64,000 nucleotides of DNA from Bryopsis sp. KO-2023 (GCA_030272585.1 BSYQ01000008.1:2108001-2172000), one strand, 5' to 3'; counted from the stretch's first letter, positions 1 through 11,500 are shown. Notes: generated from the letters alone by a model not told the origin. Translations and numbers: made by a program.

Positions 1-3
1 TTA

Positions 4-284
4 ACACACACACACACAAACACACACACAAGCGGGAACACACCAATCCCACGAATCCCGAGTTCTTACAAAATAAAGTGAATGTCAAAACAACGAGTGG
101 GCCTCTTAAGTACCCCTAAGTGTAGTACGCTGACGCATGCCCCAAACTCTGGGTCTAATCTGTCTTACTCGCGAACCCACATGCGTCAGCCACCCTCGGC
201 TCTATCCCAAACTACCTCGTATAGCGCTAAAAGACTAACAATTGGTGTGTTCCCGCTTGTGTGTGTGTTTGTGTGTGTGTGTGT
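4..284. repeat. Long inverted repeat with CA/TG microsatellite arms
   Basis: About 43 bases at 4-47 are the reverse complement of 241-284. The inner ends (29-47 and 241-259) are unique sequence; the outer parts are CA/TG microsatellite. The 193-base interior contains a second, shorter inverted pair (tgacgcatg near 132 and catgcgtca near 181). It looks like a fold-back or MITE-type repeat next to the broken 5' side of the Ty3 fragment that follows. The window edge prevents finding target duplications, so the class is undecided. Confidence 0.6.
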
Positions 285-470
285 CTAAGTGTTTGCCTGA
301 CGCAATCACTTATCCAACCAAGTGCTCTAGTAGCGTTCACAACCGCGCTAGCTAGAGAGTTGTCTAAACCAACAAACCCCACAAGTATACTTGCGTTAGC
401 CAGCAAGTTATCACGAATCCAACCAACACAGCCGACCACTATTGCGTCACCCACAAGCTTCACTATCACC

Positions 471-1232
471 AACCTGAGGATCAGCCCGAGGAAATCGGAC
501 TTCGGGTTTGAGGAGCTACTCTACTTGGGCCACATCGTGGGAAAAGGGGAAATCAAGATGAATCCGAAGAAGGTAGCCACAGTGGAGCTGCAGGAGCCAC
601 CGGTGGATGTGTCTACTCTGAGGTCCTTCCTTGGCCTTACTTCTTACTACAGGAGATTTGTGCGCGACTATGCAAGGATCGCTGCACCTCTGACGGAGTT
701 GTTGAAGAAGGATGTGCCATTTGAATGGAGGGAACGACAACAACAAGCATTTGAGAGGCTGAAGAAAAGCATAACCGATCAACCAGTCCTGGCTCCACCA
801 CAGCCACACCTACCATACACTCTGCAGACAGACTGGAGCAGCCAGGCTGTGGGGGCAGTACTCTGCCAGAAGGATGAGCAAGGGAGAGAGCATGTGGTAG
901 CCTATGCCAGCAAAAGACTCAACCCAGCGGAGAAGAACTATTCGGTAGTGGAGGGGGAGTGCCTGGCAGTGGTATGGGCTTGCACCCTATTCAGGCCATA
1001 CATCTATGGCACAGAATTTGTGCTGCAGACAGACCAGCGGGCATTACAGTGGTTGATGACAGGCACTAAACTGACGGGAAAACTGATGAGGTGGGCACTC
1101 CGCCTACAGGAGTTTGATTTCAGGATTGAGTTCCGCGCTGGAAAAAGCAATGCGAATGCGGATGCACTGACCAGGCTTCCAGTTCCACTGGATCATCCGA
1201 TAGTCAGTGGATCCACAGCACTTCGTCCATAA
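471..1232 (+). pseudogene. Ty3/gypsy pol fragment: RT C-terminus and RNase H
   Basis: The reading frame from about 471 encodes the end of a Ty3 reverse transcriptase (the LGH motif followed by the LRSFLGLTSYYRRF block, the usual RT/RNase H connection). RNase H follows (TDWSSQAVGAVL; YSVVEGECLAVVWA; NADALTR). It ends at a TAA at 1230-1232. The open frame extends back to 261, but 261-470 is microsatellite and unrelated sequence. The catalytic YxDD half of RT is absent, so this part cannot be a working polymerase. The amino-acid sequence is the same as the end of the minus-strand pol ORF at 6513-8351. Confidence 0.85.
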
Positions 1233-1418
1233 GGATCTTCCGGGGATCTCAAGATCATGGCTGGAAAAAGAGGAACCATTGTTGGTCCAATGGGGGTACT
1301 TCTAGACTGAAGGCAAGGCCACACGAACCCCGAAAAAGTAGCGTGGAACACCGTGACCGTTCGGACTTCGTGATTTGCCACAGTTGCTGCCGTGATCAAA
1401 GGAGGAGGTCAAAGGAGA

Positions 1419-4400
1419 ATGGATCCATGGGCGGATGCGGAACTGATGGAATTCTTGAAAACAACGGCATTACCCGCTGAGAAACAAGCAAAAGCGAGGG
1501 TGCGAAAAAGGGGTCAGAGATATCGATGGGTGGGAGGAGATCTACACCCACTCAAGTGCTTGAGTAAACAAGGAGAATGGCTAGAGGTGCCAAAAGAGGA
1601 GCAAAGGCCAACTGTGGTCCGAAAAGTCCACAGAGAAAATGCGCACATCGGCGGCAGAGGATTGTGCCAGAAAGTGCAGCAGAGATACTGGTGGCCATAT
1701 ATAAGGAAAGAGGTAGAACAAGTGTGGCAGACGTGCCACAGCTGCAGAAGAAGTCAGAAAGCGCCTAAGGAACGACACCCATTAAGGCAGCATATACCGT
1801 TAAGAGCCTGGGAGAGACTGGGTATGGACTTGATCACCCTGCCCACCACCGGAACGGGAGAAAAATATGTGATAGTCATGGTAGACTACTTCACCAAGTG
1901 GACGATCGCCGGGGCATTAACGAGTAAGAGGAGTTCTGCGGTGGCGGCGTGGCTGAAGGCCTCGGTGTTCCATCCATATGGACCGCCCGCCTCCATCATC
2001 ACAGACAACGGGAGTGAATTCGAAGGAGAGGTGGCAGAACTTCTACAGCAGTGGGGAGTCCAGCTGAGGAAAGGACGCCCATACCACCCGGAGACCAATG
2101 GGCTGGTCGAAAGAATGAACCGGGAGATACAACAACTATTGCGGAGGGAGTGTGGCGGCGGGATCACGCCCCAATGGCCGGAGAAACTGCAGGAGGTGAT
2201 TTATGCTATCAACACCAGGGAACACACCTCCACCGGACTCAGCCCCGCCAAGGCATTGTTTTTCCGGGAGTTTTCCACCAAAACCAAACGAAATGAACGC
2301 TTAGCAGAATTGCGAGGGGAGTTACGCCGGGCAGATGCAGTGGAGCTGCAGCGCCAGGTCACCCTGAGGTTTATGAATGAGGAGAGGAAAGCTCAGGAGG
2401 GGAGTCTTGCCAGAGCCTTGCAGAAAGCAAGGGTCAAACAGCAGCTGGGGCACCTCTGGGAGACGATCAGGCGGGGTAAAGCTCCAGCAGAACTGAAAGT
2501 AGGGGACATGGTGATGTTGTGCTCAACTCGGTTCCCCTACCACCCCAAGGAGATGGAATTCAATCAGGGGCCATGGATGGTCCAGGAATTACGTGGGGAT
2601 TTGGTAAAGGTGGGTCAGACCCCAAGGGATGCATGGACTGTGGACAGGGTACAGTGTCGCCTCATTGAGAGGACGGACGTGGAGGAGTCTCGTGGCGGAA
2701 GTGCAGAAAAACCCGACAGCGGCGGCGAATTGTTAGACGAATTTGCACTTTTCGAGAGCCCAGCGACCATGTTCCGATTCGTATGTTTCCTGGCCATCAT
2801 ATGCGGCGTGTTGAGTAGTGGCGGAGGCGGAGTAGGGCCAATCGGTGGCGCACGTGAGGGTGGCGGCGATCAGCCAGAGCGAGGGGGCAGTGGATCATCG
2901 CAAAGGGGTGGCGGAAATCAACCAGGGCAAGGAAATGACGACACACCCATGGCTGAATCCGGCAGCCTCGATACAGCAGATTTGGAGGCGGAATATGGAT
3001 TGCAGGAGGAGGAGACAGTGGAGGAGTTGGTCAGCGAGCCCATGGTGGAGATCGCCTTTCCAGCAGCCGGGCCATCACAACCTCCACCAGTAGAACTCCC
3101 GGCCACCTTCCGAAATCTGCCGGTGGAGCTGCAAATTGATGCAGTGGCCGCGTACTTTGCGGCGATCCTTGCGAGCCATATGACCCAGCCGGAAACCCAG
3201 AATGTTGCCACCCAAACCGACGAAGAAGAGCAGCGGGATCAGGGGTCGCAGGCTACCTGCGACATGGTGCCGTGGAATCAATGGGAGCAACAACGGAGGC
3301 GGATGAAGAAGATGGCGGACCTCTTGGATCGCCAGAAGGATCGGATCGCGGAACTGACGGGGAAGGAAAAAGGATCGCTACACCCCCGAAGCAGCCACCC
3401 ACGAAAGAAAACGGTGAAAAGCCTCAAGGCTGGGGACATTGGGGAAGGAGGAAAGCCACCTCCTCAGTTGGGTCCAGAAGACTTGGAGGAAGCTACAGCA
3501 ACATTAACAGGAGAACAGCCACTCCATCAGCCTGGACAAGGAGGTCTGGAGGGATCAACAGCAGCAACAGCAGCCACAGCAGCAACAGCAGCCACAGCAG
3601 CAACAGCAGCCACAGGAGGGGGGCAGCATGAGGAAACCACAGTGGGGGAAGGCTCAGGATTGGTTGGGAGTGAAGCAGGGACTGGGGAGAAAGTGGGGGA
3701 GGAGCAGCCAACAACACCAGAGGATGAACCCCCAGCTCCAGCTGATGTGATCCCAGGAAGCCCACCACATCCACAGCCACTGTCGGCTCAGGAATGGGCG
3801 GAGGTGCAGAGGGAGGAAAGAGATCGATCGTTGGCGGGACACCAGCCGCTGCCTGGGATGCATTACCGGAGAGGATGGGAGGAGAGGGTGTCACAGCCTC
3901 GTGTGGAGGAACCTGATCCAGTTCCGTTTGCCCACCAAGCGGAGCAAGCAGGACCCCAGGATCCACCAGCTGAACTCCCAACGACGGAGGAAGTGCCTCC
4001 AGCCTCCCAACTCGTCTTGCTGCCACCAGGGCCAATCAGACCACCAGCTCCACCCATGGCGGGACCTCGGCCACCACGCCCCTTCCAGATGTTCCAGAAT
4101 GTCCAAGCCCCATTCGCGTTCGGAGCAGGAACTCCCACAGGAACTACCCCGGGATTAAGCCAAAGCGGGACTCCAGCATCGAAGGGAGGAGCGCCAAGGA
4201 AGGGCCCAACCACTAGACTCGCCTCAGGAAAAGGGAAGCTCAAGAAGGTCGTCTTGGATTTTTCAGGAACGGATACGGAGACTGGCGAGGACGAAGGGCC
4301 CCCAGACGGAACAGCACCGGGTGATGGAAAGGGACAGCACGGCCAGAGCAGCGGCGGCGGCACCCCAGGGATGGGTACGCGTTGCAGCCGTTGTTCAAAA

Positions 4401-4928
4401 CCGCCCGGCTCCAACGCGTACATCCCAACCGCCTGTAAGTTTGCTAACACACCCGGGCACCACCGACACTGCTCGCGAGACCGCTTTGGAAAATCCTGGA
4501 AAGCGTGTGCCAAGGATGTGTTGGCCATCCTCGTGGCCTTGCGGCGCCCCGACCTCTTCTGCCGCGGACGCGAACTCACGCTGGGGGACATCCCGGCGGC
4601 GGACCTTTCATGGATCCCGGAGTATCGCCCTGGCATCACCGCCGACGAGGTCTTCCAAAATCGCTGCTGGCGATGCGAAGCGGAAGCCAGAAACTTCCCA
4701 ACGACGGCATACTGGCGCACGCTGACGGCGGAGATGTGGGGGCGATACCCCGAGCTCCGTCGGCCGTTCCCTGACGAGATCCCCCTGGAGAGAGGCAGCG
4801 CAGCCAAGCGGCCCCGAGAAGACGAAGGTCCAGACGATCCAGCAGCAGGAGGAGAGCCGCCGGAGCACTGTCGCGGAGGTCAGGGAGGACCGCCACCACC
4901 ACCACCACCGCCGCCGCCGACAGCCTAA
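1419..4928 (+). CDS. Ty3/gypsy integrase with long extra C-terminal region
   Basis: A single ORF of about 1170 residues from the first ATG (1419); the frame is open from 1392. The N-terminal part is a retroviral-type integrase. It has an HHCC zinc-binding motif (HRENAHIGG, then CHSC) and a DDE core: Asp in MDLIT, Asp in TDNGSEF, Glu in NGLVERMN. From about residue 440 it runs into a long low-complexity Gly/Pro/Gln/Glu region, including an (ACAGC)-type repeat coding poly-Ala/Thr near 3555-3615. A Cys/His-rich block follows (4378-4690; CSRCSKPPG, HHRHCSRD, CWRCEAEA), then a poly-Pro end. The integrase is in the same frame as the preceding RNase H ORF but separated by stops over 160 bases. I do not recognise the extension's function; an added nucleic-acid- or chromatin-binding domain is a guess. 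Confidence 0.85.
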   Translation: MDPWADAELMEFLKTTALPAEKQAKARVRKRGQRYRWVGGDLHPLKCLSKQGEWLEVPKEEQRPTVVRKVHRENAHIGGRGLCQKVQQRYWWPYIRKEVEQVWQTCHSCRRSQKAPKERHPLRQHIPLRAWERLGMDLITLPTTGTGEKYVIVMVDYFTKWTIAGALTSKRSSAVAAWLKASVFHPYGPPASIITDNGSEFEGEVAELLQQWGVQLRKGRPYHPETNGLVERMNREIQQLLRRECGGGITPQWPEKLQEVIYAINTREHTSTGLSPAKALFFREFSTKTKRNERLAELRGELRRADAVELQRQVTLRFMNEERKAQEGSLARALQKARVKQQLGHLWETIRRGKAPAELKVGDMVMLCSTRFPYHPKEMEFNQGPWMVQELRGDLVKVGQTPRDAWTVDRVQCRLIERTDVEESRGGSAEKPDSGGELLDEFALFESPATMFRFVCFLAIICGVLSSGGGGVGPIGGAREGGGDQPERGGSGSSQRGGGNQPGQGNDDTPMAESGSLDTADLEAEYGLQEEETVEELVSEPMVEIAFPAAGPSQPPPVELPATFRNLPVELQIDAVAAYFAAILASHMTQPETQNVATQTDEEEQRDQGSQATCDMVPWNQWEQQRRRMKKMADLLDRQKDRIAELTGKEKGSLHPRSSHPRKKTVKSLKAGDIGEGGKPPPQLGPEDLEEATATLTGEQPLHQPGQGGLEGSTAATAATAATAATAATAATGGGQHEETTVGEGSGLVGSEAGTGEKVGEEQPTTPEDEPPAPADVIPGSPPHPQPLSAQEWAEVQREERDRSLAGHQPLPGMHYRRGWEERVSQPRVEEPDPVPFAHQAEQAGPQDPPAELPTTEEVPPASQLVLLPPGPIRPPAPPMAGPRPPRPFQMFQNVQAPFAFGAGTPTGTTPGLSQSGTPASKGGAPRKGPTTRLASGKGKLKKVVLDFSGTDTETGEDEGPPDGTAPGDGKGQHGQSSGGGTPGMGTRCSRCSKPPGSNAYIPTACKFANTPGHHRHCSRDRFGKSWKACAKDVLAILVALRRPDLFCRGRELTLGDIPAADLSWIPEYRPGITADEVFQNRCWRCEAEARNFPTTAYWRTLTAEMWGRYPELRRPFPDEIPLERGSAAKRPREDEGPDDPAAGGEPPEHCRGGQGGPPPPPPPPPPTA

Positions 4929-5821
4929 AAAGGGGGGGAAGGTGAAAAGAAAAAAAAAAAAAAAAAGAAAAAGGAAGGAAAATGGGGGAGGGGTGACTGT
5001 TTGTTTTTGTTTTTATTGTTTTTATTTGTTTTTGTTTTATTGGTTTTCATGAGAATGGCTATGGAGACAGCCTTCTCAAAGAAAAGTAGTAGCTGAACTG
5101 GATTGGACCAGTAAGAATGGAAAAGAAAAAGGAAGTGAGGAAGAGAGAGTAAGAGTTCAGAGTTCAGGGTTCTTTCTTAAATCTTTTTGATACATGATTT
5201 CAAGTTGCTATGAGGGTTAGAGAACAGACTGTCTGCTGCTGAAGTGGGCAGGCAGTAAAACACTGTGGCAGGAGTGGGTGTCTGATGGGTTAGGTATCTT
5301 TTTTGGGGGAAGGCATGAAAAAGGGGGGGGGGGGGGGGAATAAACAAACAGAAACCTCTGGTTATTGGACCTGAAAAAAAAAAAAAAAAAAAAAGAGAAC
5401 AAGCCTACTGGTTGAGAAGGCAGGTTGCTCAGTATTTCTAGGGATGAAGTGAACAAGCTGACAGAACAGCTGTGGATTGTGTTGTGCTTGTGTTATCAAG
5501 GTTAACAGACATTTTTCCTGTTGTGTAGAAAGTGATAATTGAAAAAAAAAAAGCAAAAAAAAAAAAAAAAAAAAAAAACTTTTATTTTGGATCCCAACAT
5601 ACTGGCACTTAGCACTTGTTCTGTAGTACTGGGGACACTGCATCTGTGGACTTAGTGGTTGAATAGGCAGTTAGGTCTTTCTATTCACCACTTCTCCAAC
5701 AGTTCTGACCCTAGTTATCTTGAAAATGGAAGTCTAGACACAGAAACAGTTCAGAAAAGAGGGGAGGGGATGTTAAAACTTTTGGGGACAAAAGTTCAGG
5801 GAGGAGGGGAGTGGTTACAGC
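4929..5821 (+). other. Non-coding 3' region of copy A with homopolymer tracts
   Basis: No convincing gene. Long A and G homopolymers lie at about 4951-4968, 5322-5338, 5373-5394 and 5540-5578. The region lies between the integrase ORF and the LTR and ends in the polypurine tract. A 16-base perfect palindrome (GGTTACAGCTGTAACC, 5813-5828) spans the internal-LTR junction. Confidence 0.6.
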
Positions 5822-6353
5822 TGTAACCCCAAACCACGTCGCCTCCACCGATTTCGTCACACTGGCCAAGGCCAGAGTGCTATCGGGTAGGGGAGGGGTA
5901 GTTAGGACAGTCCAGCCACAGTCTGGAAGTAGCAGTCCAGCTGCGGAAATGACTAGGTTGGACGGTCCTAGGGGTCGAGACTAAGGGAAGGGATTGAGGG
6001 AGGTTAGGAAGATCAGCTAGGCTTGATAGGTTAGGTAGTCCCCATCAGTAGGTGGGATCCTAGGTGATCAGTGGGACTAGGGTGAGTCAGGCGGCAGCCT
6101 ATTTAATGGCTGATCTTAGGTTATTGGATTATTCTGGGTGAGGCTTTTGTGTTTATTCGGGTTTGGACCCTTTATTGTTTGTTGTAAGAAAGCTTGTGTG
6201 AAGAGTCCTGAGTAAGGTGCCTTGCAAAGGCCGTGTGATCAAGTTCAAGAGGGGCTGTCCCCACTTCCGCCGTTCCCGTTCTGCAGAAACGCCATCACAA
6301 CCGTTAAGTACGGCTGCAGGGGTGACCCCAGCGGTCAAGGTTACCCTATTTGT
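5822..6353 (+). repeat. LTR of copy A (3' LTR)
   Basis: About 532 bases beginning TGTAACCCC. Apart from a few substitutions and small indels it is the reverse complement of 13720-14250. Differences were seen near 6130, 5977 and 5886-5900, so identity is about 98-99% by eye. A TATA-like TATTTAAT lies at about 6100. The end is set by comparison with copy B, where the primer-binding site abuts the LTR. In copy A the sequence after 6353 is not a normal flank but runs into inverted RNase H sequence. Confidence 0.8.
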
Positions 6354-6512
6354 GGTTACAACTGTGGCAAATCACGAAGTCCGAACGGTCACGGTGTTCC
6401 ACGCTACTTTTTCGGGGTTCGTGTGGCCTTGCCTTCAGTCTAGAAGTACCCCCATTGGACCAACAATGGTTCCTCTTTTTCCAGCCATGATCTTGAGATC
6501 CCCGGAAGATCC

Positions 6513-8351
6513 TTATGGACGAAGTGCTGTGGATCCACTGACTATCGGATGATCCAGTGGAACTGGAAGCCTGGTCAGTGCATCCGCATTCGCATTGCTT
6601 TTTCCAGCGCGGAACTCAATCCTGAAATCAAACTCCTGTAGGCGGAGTGCCCACCTCATCAGTTTTCCCGTCAGTTTAGTGCCTGTCATCAACCACTGTA
6701 ATGCCCGCTGGTCTGTCTGCAGCACAAATTCTGTGCCATAGATGTATGGCCTGAATAGGGTGCAAGCCCATACCACTGCCAGGCACTCCCCCTCCACTAC
6801 CGAATAGTTCTTCTCCGCTGGGTTGAGTCTTTTGCTGGCATAGGCTACCACATGCTCTCTCCCTTGCTCATCCTTCTGGCAGAGTACTGCCCCCACAGCC
6901 TGGCTGCTCCAGTCTGTCTGCAGAGTGTATGGTAGGTGTGGCTGTGGTGGAGCCAGGACTGGTTGATCGGTTATGCTTTTCTTCAGCCTCTCAAATGCTT
7001 GTTGTTGTCGTTCCCTCCATTCAAATGGCACATCCTTCTTCAACAACTCCGTCAGAGGTGCAGCGATCCTTGCATAGTCGCGCACAAATCTCCTGTAGTA
7101 AGAAGTAAGGCCAAGGAAGGACCTCAGAGTAGACACATCCACCGGTGGCTCCTGCAGCTCCACTGTGGCTACCTTCTTCGGATTCATCTTGATTTCCCCT
7201 TTTCCCACGATGTGGCCCAAGTAGAGTAGCTCCTCAAACCCGAAGTCCGATTTCCTCGGGCTGATCCTCAGGTTGGCCTCCTTCAGCCGCTGCAGCACCT
7301 CTGCCAAGATCTCCTGATGCTTTTCCCAAGTCTCCGCATAGATGATGATATCATCCAAATACACGATCACCCCCTTCCACAGCATAGGTCCCAGTACCTC
7401 GTTCATCATCCTTTGGAATGTCGCTGGGGCGTTACTGAGCCCGAAGGGCATCACCACGAACTCATACAGCCCCTCCTGTGTGATGAAGGCCGTTTTCTCC
7501 GCGGAGGCAGTGCTCATCCTGACCTGCCAATACCCTGATCTCAAATCCAAAGCGGTGAAGAACTTGGCCTCCGAGAACTGGTTGATCGCATCCTCTATCC
7601 TCGGGAGAGGAAAGCTATCTCGGGTGGTCACCTTGTTGAGCTTGCGGTAATCAACACAGAACCGCACCGACCCATCTGGCTTTGGAACCAAGACGATCGG
7701 TGAGGCCCACGGGGACTTTGACTTCCGCACCACTCCATCCAGGAGCATCCTCGCCACCTCCGATTTGACTACCTGGTTCTCCGCAAAACTGAACCGGTAG
7801 GGATTCTGCCTGATGGGGGGATGATCTCCGGTGGGGATCTCGTGGTATAAAATGTTGGTTTGCCCGACTTGATCCGAGGACCAAGCACAGGCATCGGGGT
7901 ACTGCTGCAGAAGCTCCAGCAGCTCTTTTCTTTGGTGGGGGGTAAGATGGGGACTAATTTTCAGTTCTTCCAGTTTTTCTCTAAGTGACACCTTTTTCTC
8001 TTCCCTTTCCTTTTCTGTGGCAAACGTTTTATTTTCTACATCAGAAGTCCCAAGGGGAACCACCCCTGCCCAAATCTGATTTTCCTGCAGCTGAACTGCT
8101 GCCTGTCCCATTTCCCTCAACCCAAACCTTTCTTTTCTTTCTCCTTTTTCTTTTCTTTCCTCTTCTTTTTCTGTTTCTTTGGCTTTCCTTTCCCTTGAAT
8201 TTTCTTTTCCCTTTTTTTCTTTTTCTTCTCCCATTCCCTCCCTCATAAGGATTTCTGCCTCCACTGTTCTGCTATGGTTTAAGCATTGCATGGCCCATGA
8301 GTCCGGCCACAGAATCCTGGCCCTTTCTACTTCTTCCGTTTGGCGTTGCAT
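6513..8351 (-). CDS. Ty3/gypsy pol: reverse transcriptase and RNase H
   Basis: 612 residues from the ATG at 8351. A charged, Lys/Glu-rich N-terminal stretch (about residues 35-130) precedes the polymerase. RT blocks are visible: SPWASPIVLVPKPDG, FCVDYRKLN, TALDLRSGYWQ, MPFGLSNAPATFQ and the catalytic YLDD (7350-7361). They are followed by the LGHI block and RNase H with its DEDD-type residues (QTDWSS, GECLA, DALTR). The same frame stays open upstream through the gag stop. Pol therefore lies in the -1 frame relative to gag and may be made by frameshifting rather than from this ATG. No integrase follows on this strand. Confidence 0.92.
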   Translation of the reverse strand: MQRQTEEVERARILWPDSWAMQCLNHSRTVEAEILMREGMGEEKEKKGKENSRERKAKETEKEEERKEKGERKERFGLREMGQAAVQLQENQIWAGVVPLGTSDVENKTFATEKEREEKKVSLREKLEELKISPHLTPHQRKELLELLQQYPDACAWSSDQVGQTNILYHEIPTGDHPPIRQNPYRFSFAENQVVKSEVARMLLDGVVRKSKSPWASPIVLVPKPDGSVRFCVDYRKLNKVTTRDSFPLPRIEDAINQFSEAKFFTALDLRSGYWQVRMSTASAEKTAFITQEGLYEFVVMPFGLSNAPATFQRMMNEVLGPMLWKGVIVYLDDIIIYAETWEKHQEILAEVLQRLKEANLRISPRKSDFGFEELLYLGHIVGKGEIKMNPKKVATVELQEPPVDVSTLRSFLGLTSYYRRFVRDYARIAAPLTELLKKDVPFEWRERQQQAFERLKKSITDQPVLAPPQPHLPYTLQTDWSSQAVGAVLCQKDEQGREHVVAYASKRLNPAEKNYSVVEGECLAVVWACTLFRPYIYGTEFVLQTDQRALQWLMTGTKLTGKLMRWALRLQEFDFRIEFRAGKSNANADALTRLPVPLDHPIVSGSTALRP

Positions 8352-8524
8352 TCTCGCTTCCTGCTCCTTGATCCTCCTGCCTGCTCGACGCCATTGTTCT
8401 CGTTTACCCGCACGCTTGCCACGCCGCCCTCTTCCCCTCTTCCCTTTATTCCCCTTTGTGGGACCGAACCACCTCCGCCACCCCTTCAGGTGTCGCCGAA
8501 GAAGGACGTCGGTGGCCGGCCCAC

Positions 8525-11500
8525 TTAAAAATCCGAGGAGTCGTAGCTCACCACCCTTGGTGGCTCACTCCTCCCCTCCCCGCCAGCTGCGGCTGCTGTG
8601 GAGGTCCCCCCTCCAGTCTCGCCACCCTCCACTGGCCTCCACCTCTGGGCCTCCCTGCGGAAGTGCCCCAACATCTCCTCCGACTCCTCCCTCTGTGCGC
8701 TCGTCACGGCGTCGCACCTTCGGAAATACTCCCTTGTGATCGCATCCCTTTTTCTCGGCTCTCCCTCACATCGCAACCTTTCGTCGTGGATCTTTTTGAA
8801 CTCCCTCTTTGTGCTCCCATGGCGCCTCCCCCTGGTGTCCAGTATTTCTGCCTCCTGGTGATACAGATGTGTGGCCGCCGCCTCACTCATCCCCTTTCCC
8901 CGCCGAATAGCGCAGCACTCCTGCAGCACTGCCTTCTGGCGCTTGGTGACCCACAGAGGAGGGGGTTGAGGAACGTAGAGGTAGGGCTGGATAAACCCAT
9001 CTGGTCGGCGTTCCCCTGGTGGCGTTTGGCTCGTCATTGAATCCTGCTGTGGCTGCTTTCCAGTGGGGGCTGCTGGCGGTTCTGGGGCGGCGCTCGTTTC
9101 TTCGATCGATCGGAGGGTTTGGTAAACTGCGACGACTGCAGCACTCTCAGGCGTCGTTGTGTGAAGGAACTCGATGGGTACGTGACCTACTCGCCGTCCT
9201 GCCACACACGGAGTGAGCCGCTTGAAACCAAAGTGGATCTCTGTACCGGTATCCACCAACCACGGGGTCCCAATGATCAGGGATAGATGTTCGTTCTCCA
9301 CTACATGGCACGGTACGATCTGTTTGCATTGTCCAAGGGCGATGGGCAGGGCAGGGATGTACCCCAGAGCTTGCCTAGTCTCGCCATTGCAATCCCTGTA
9401 CCTCCCCTTCGGTGCCTCCATCAGGTGGGTCAACCCTGTCCGTGCTAGGAGTTGGGCCGATATCACACAAGCACTCGCCCCCGTATCAATGATGGCCCCT
9501 GGTACCTTGGTCTCCATGATCTTGGCTGTGGCGGTGGTGACTGCATATGGGCTGGGCTTGCCCACTCCCTCCACAGTAGTGATTGCAGGTACTTTAGCCA
9601 TGGGCACCCTCAGTGCCTTCAACCATGCATCGATCAACTCCGGGTGGTGCTGGCACAGACTCGCCACTGGAACCTCCGTCATCAGACCCTCCACAAACTT
9701 TTTGGCCTCTGCCGCCGTAAACATTCTCTTCTCTTTTGGCTCCCCCGCCGTCTTTTTCCCCATTTTCTTTTTCTTGGTCATGGTATTCCGTGGGGACGGT
9801 GGCCGCATGGGTGGAGGTAACATAGGTGGTAACATAATCGGTCTCGATCCTTGTGGCTCATCTCGTGGCCTCGGCACATCTTCTGGTTCAGGCACAGACT
9901 TTGTCTTCTCCTCCGGCTCCCGTGGGGGTTCTGGTTCCTTCTTTGGTTCCTCCATCACAACTTCCTCCCCAGCATCTGCTCGAGGTTCTGAAGGTATTGG
10001 GCTCGTGTCCATGGGGGTTCCTCCACTGCCTCCCTGGTCCCCGTCCAAGCCTCCGTGGTCAATATCCATTTCAGAGTACCAGATTGGTGCCAGAACCTCC
10101 TCGGGTCCTTCTGTGGTGGTTGCCCCAGGGTCCGTTTGCTCAAAGTCCATCACCAGGTGGTCCCCCATTTCCGCCTGGAAGAAGTTTAAATGTTCAGGAC
10201 ACTGGCTGGCATAATGGCCAAGGCGCGAGCAGTGCCAACATCTGACTTTGTTCACATCATAACGCCCTCCTCCCCAGCCTCTTCCTCCATTGCCATTGTT
10301 CCGAGTCCCCCGTCCTCTGCCTCCTCCATTTCCCCAGCCATTGCCTCTGTAGGCCCCTTGCCCTCTGCCTCCATTGATTGGCACTTGGTTTGCTCCGGTA
10401 CCCCCAGTGTTTCCATAGTTCCCTCCTCCTGGCTCTGGCACATTAGGCTGTCTCACATCCGCCACCATTCCGGATAGAGTGGAGATCATACTTTTGAGTT
10501 CGCCAAACTGCTGCCCAGAGGTTCTCACATGCTGCTCCACTCCTCTGAGTCGCGAGTCCGTGGTGGTTTGGTGTTCGCGCACCTCCTTCCTCAAATTCTC
10601 GATTTGTTCGTTCACCCGCTGATCCATAATATTTACTTCCGCCAGGACTGGCTCCATCACGGCTTGGTCCTGCAGTTCCTCCAGTGTGTTGATCGTTGTC
10701 TTTCGCTTTGGCCCCGGCCGCACTTGTCTCTCTTCGATCTGTCTGGCTCTTGCCACTGCTTCATCCAGGGTATCTCCTGTAAAACCCAGCAGGATGGGGG
10801 CAAGATCCTCCCGCACTCCGTTCTTAAACAATTGCAGTAGAAGTTCGTCAGCCACGGCGGGACTGCCTGGGGCTCGACTCGCATTGAGTTGTTGCTGCAT
10901 CTGGGAGAGTGCAGAAGCGTATTCTCCCACAGTTTCGTCATTCTTTTGTTTCCGTTCCAAGATACGGGCCACCAACGTCGCTGGTGCCACTCCAAACCTT
11001 GCCAACATGCCCATTTGTAACTCCTGCCATGTCCTTTCTGGGTTCGGCAGCCCTCCCACATGTGTAGGGTGTCTGGCCGTCCAATTGTCCACCCATGATC
11101 GCGCTTTTCCCGTCGTATACAGGACGAGTCTCTCAATTCTCTGATCCTCATGGTCCGGCACCGCTGGTGGTACACTCCATCCTGAGCCTGTGGCGAGAAT
11201 CTCATATGACCGTATCCAGGTGGCCACATCTTCCTTCTCTGCCCCAGTGAAGGCTGTTAACTGACTGTTGATCAGCCTGTTTGGAGGTCCTCTGGGGTGG
11301 GCCATAGCACCGACTCCGCCTGGTGGGTGTGGTGGAGGAGGTGGTGGAGGAGGTGGTGGAGGGACTGGTGGTGGACCAGGTGGTACAGGTGGAACGGGTG
11401 GAGGAACAGGTGGGGCTGGTGGTTGGAGATAGGGAAGTCCAACCTCAAAGGCAAATGGGTTCAGCGGGGGCTGGTCCGGTAACGGTTCTTCTTCAGCACT

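Larger units (their letters stand above)
468..6353 (+). mobile_element. Ty3/gypsy-like retrotransposon, 5'-truncated (copy A)
   Basis: This copy starts abruptly inside reverse transcriptase at about 468. It continues through RNase H, a separate integrase ORF with a long extension, and an AT/purine-rich tail, and ends in one LTR (5822-6353). A purine-rich tract (gggaggaggggagtgg) lies just before the LTR. Bases 468 to about 1387 recur as the reverse complement at about 6362-7282 in copy B, and the LTR recurs inverted at 13720-14250. Copies A and B are therefore the same family joined tail to tail. Upstream sequence, including gag and protease, is missing here but present in copy B. Confidence 0.85.
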
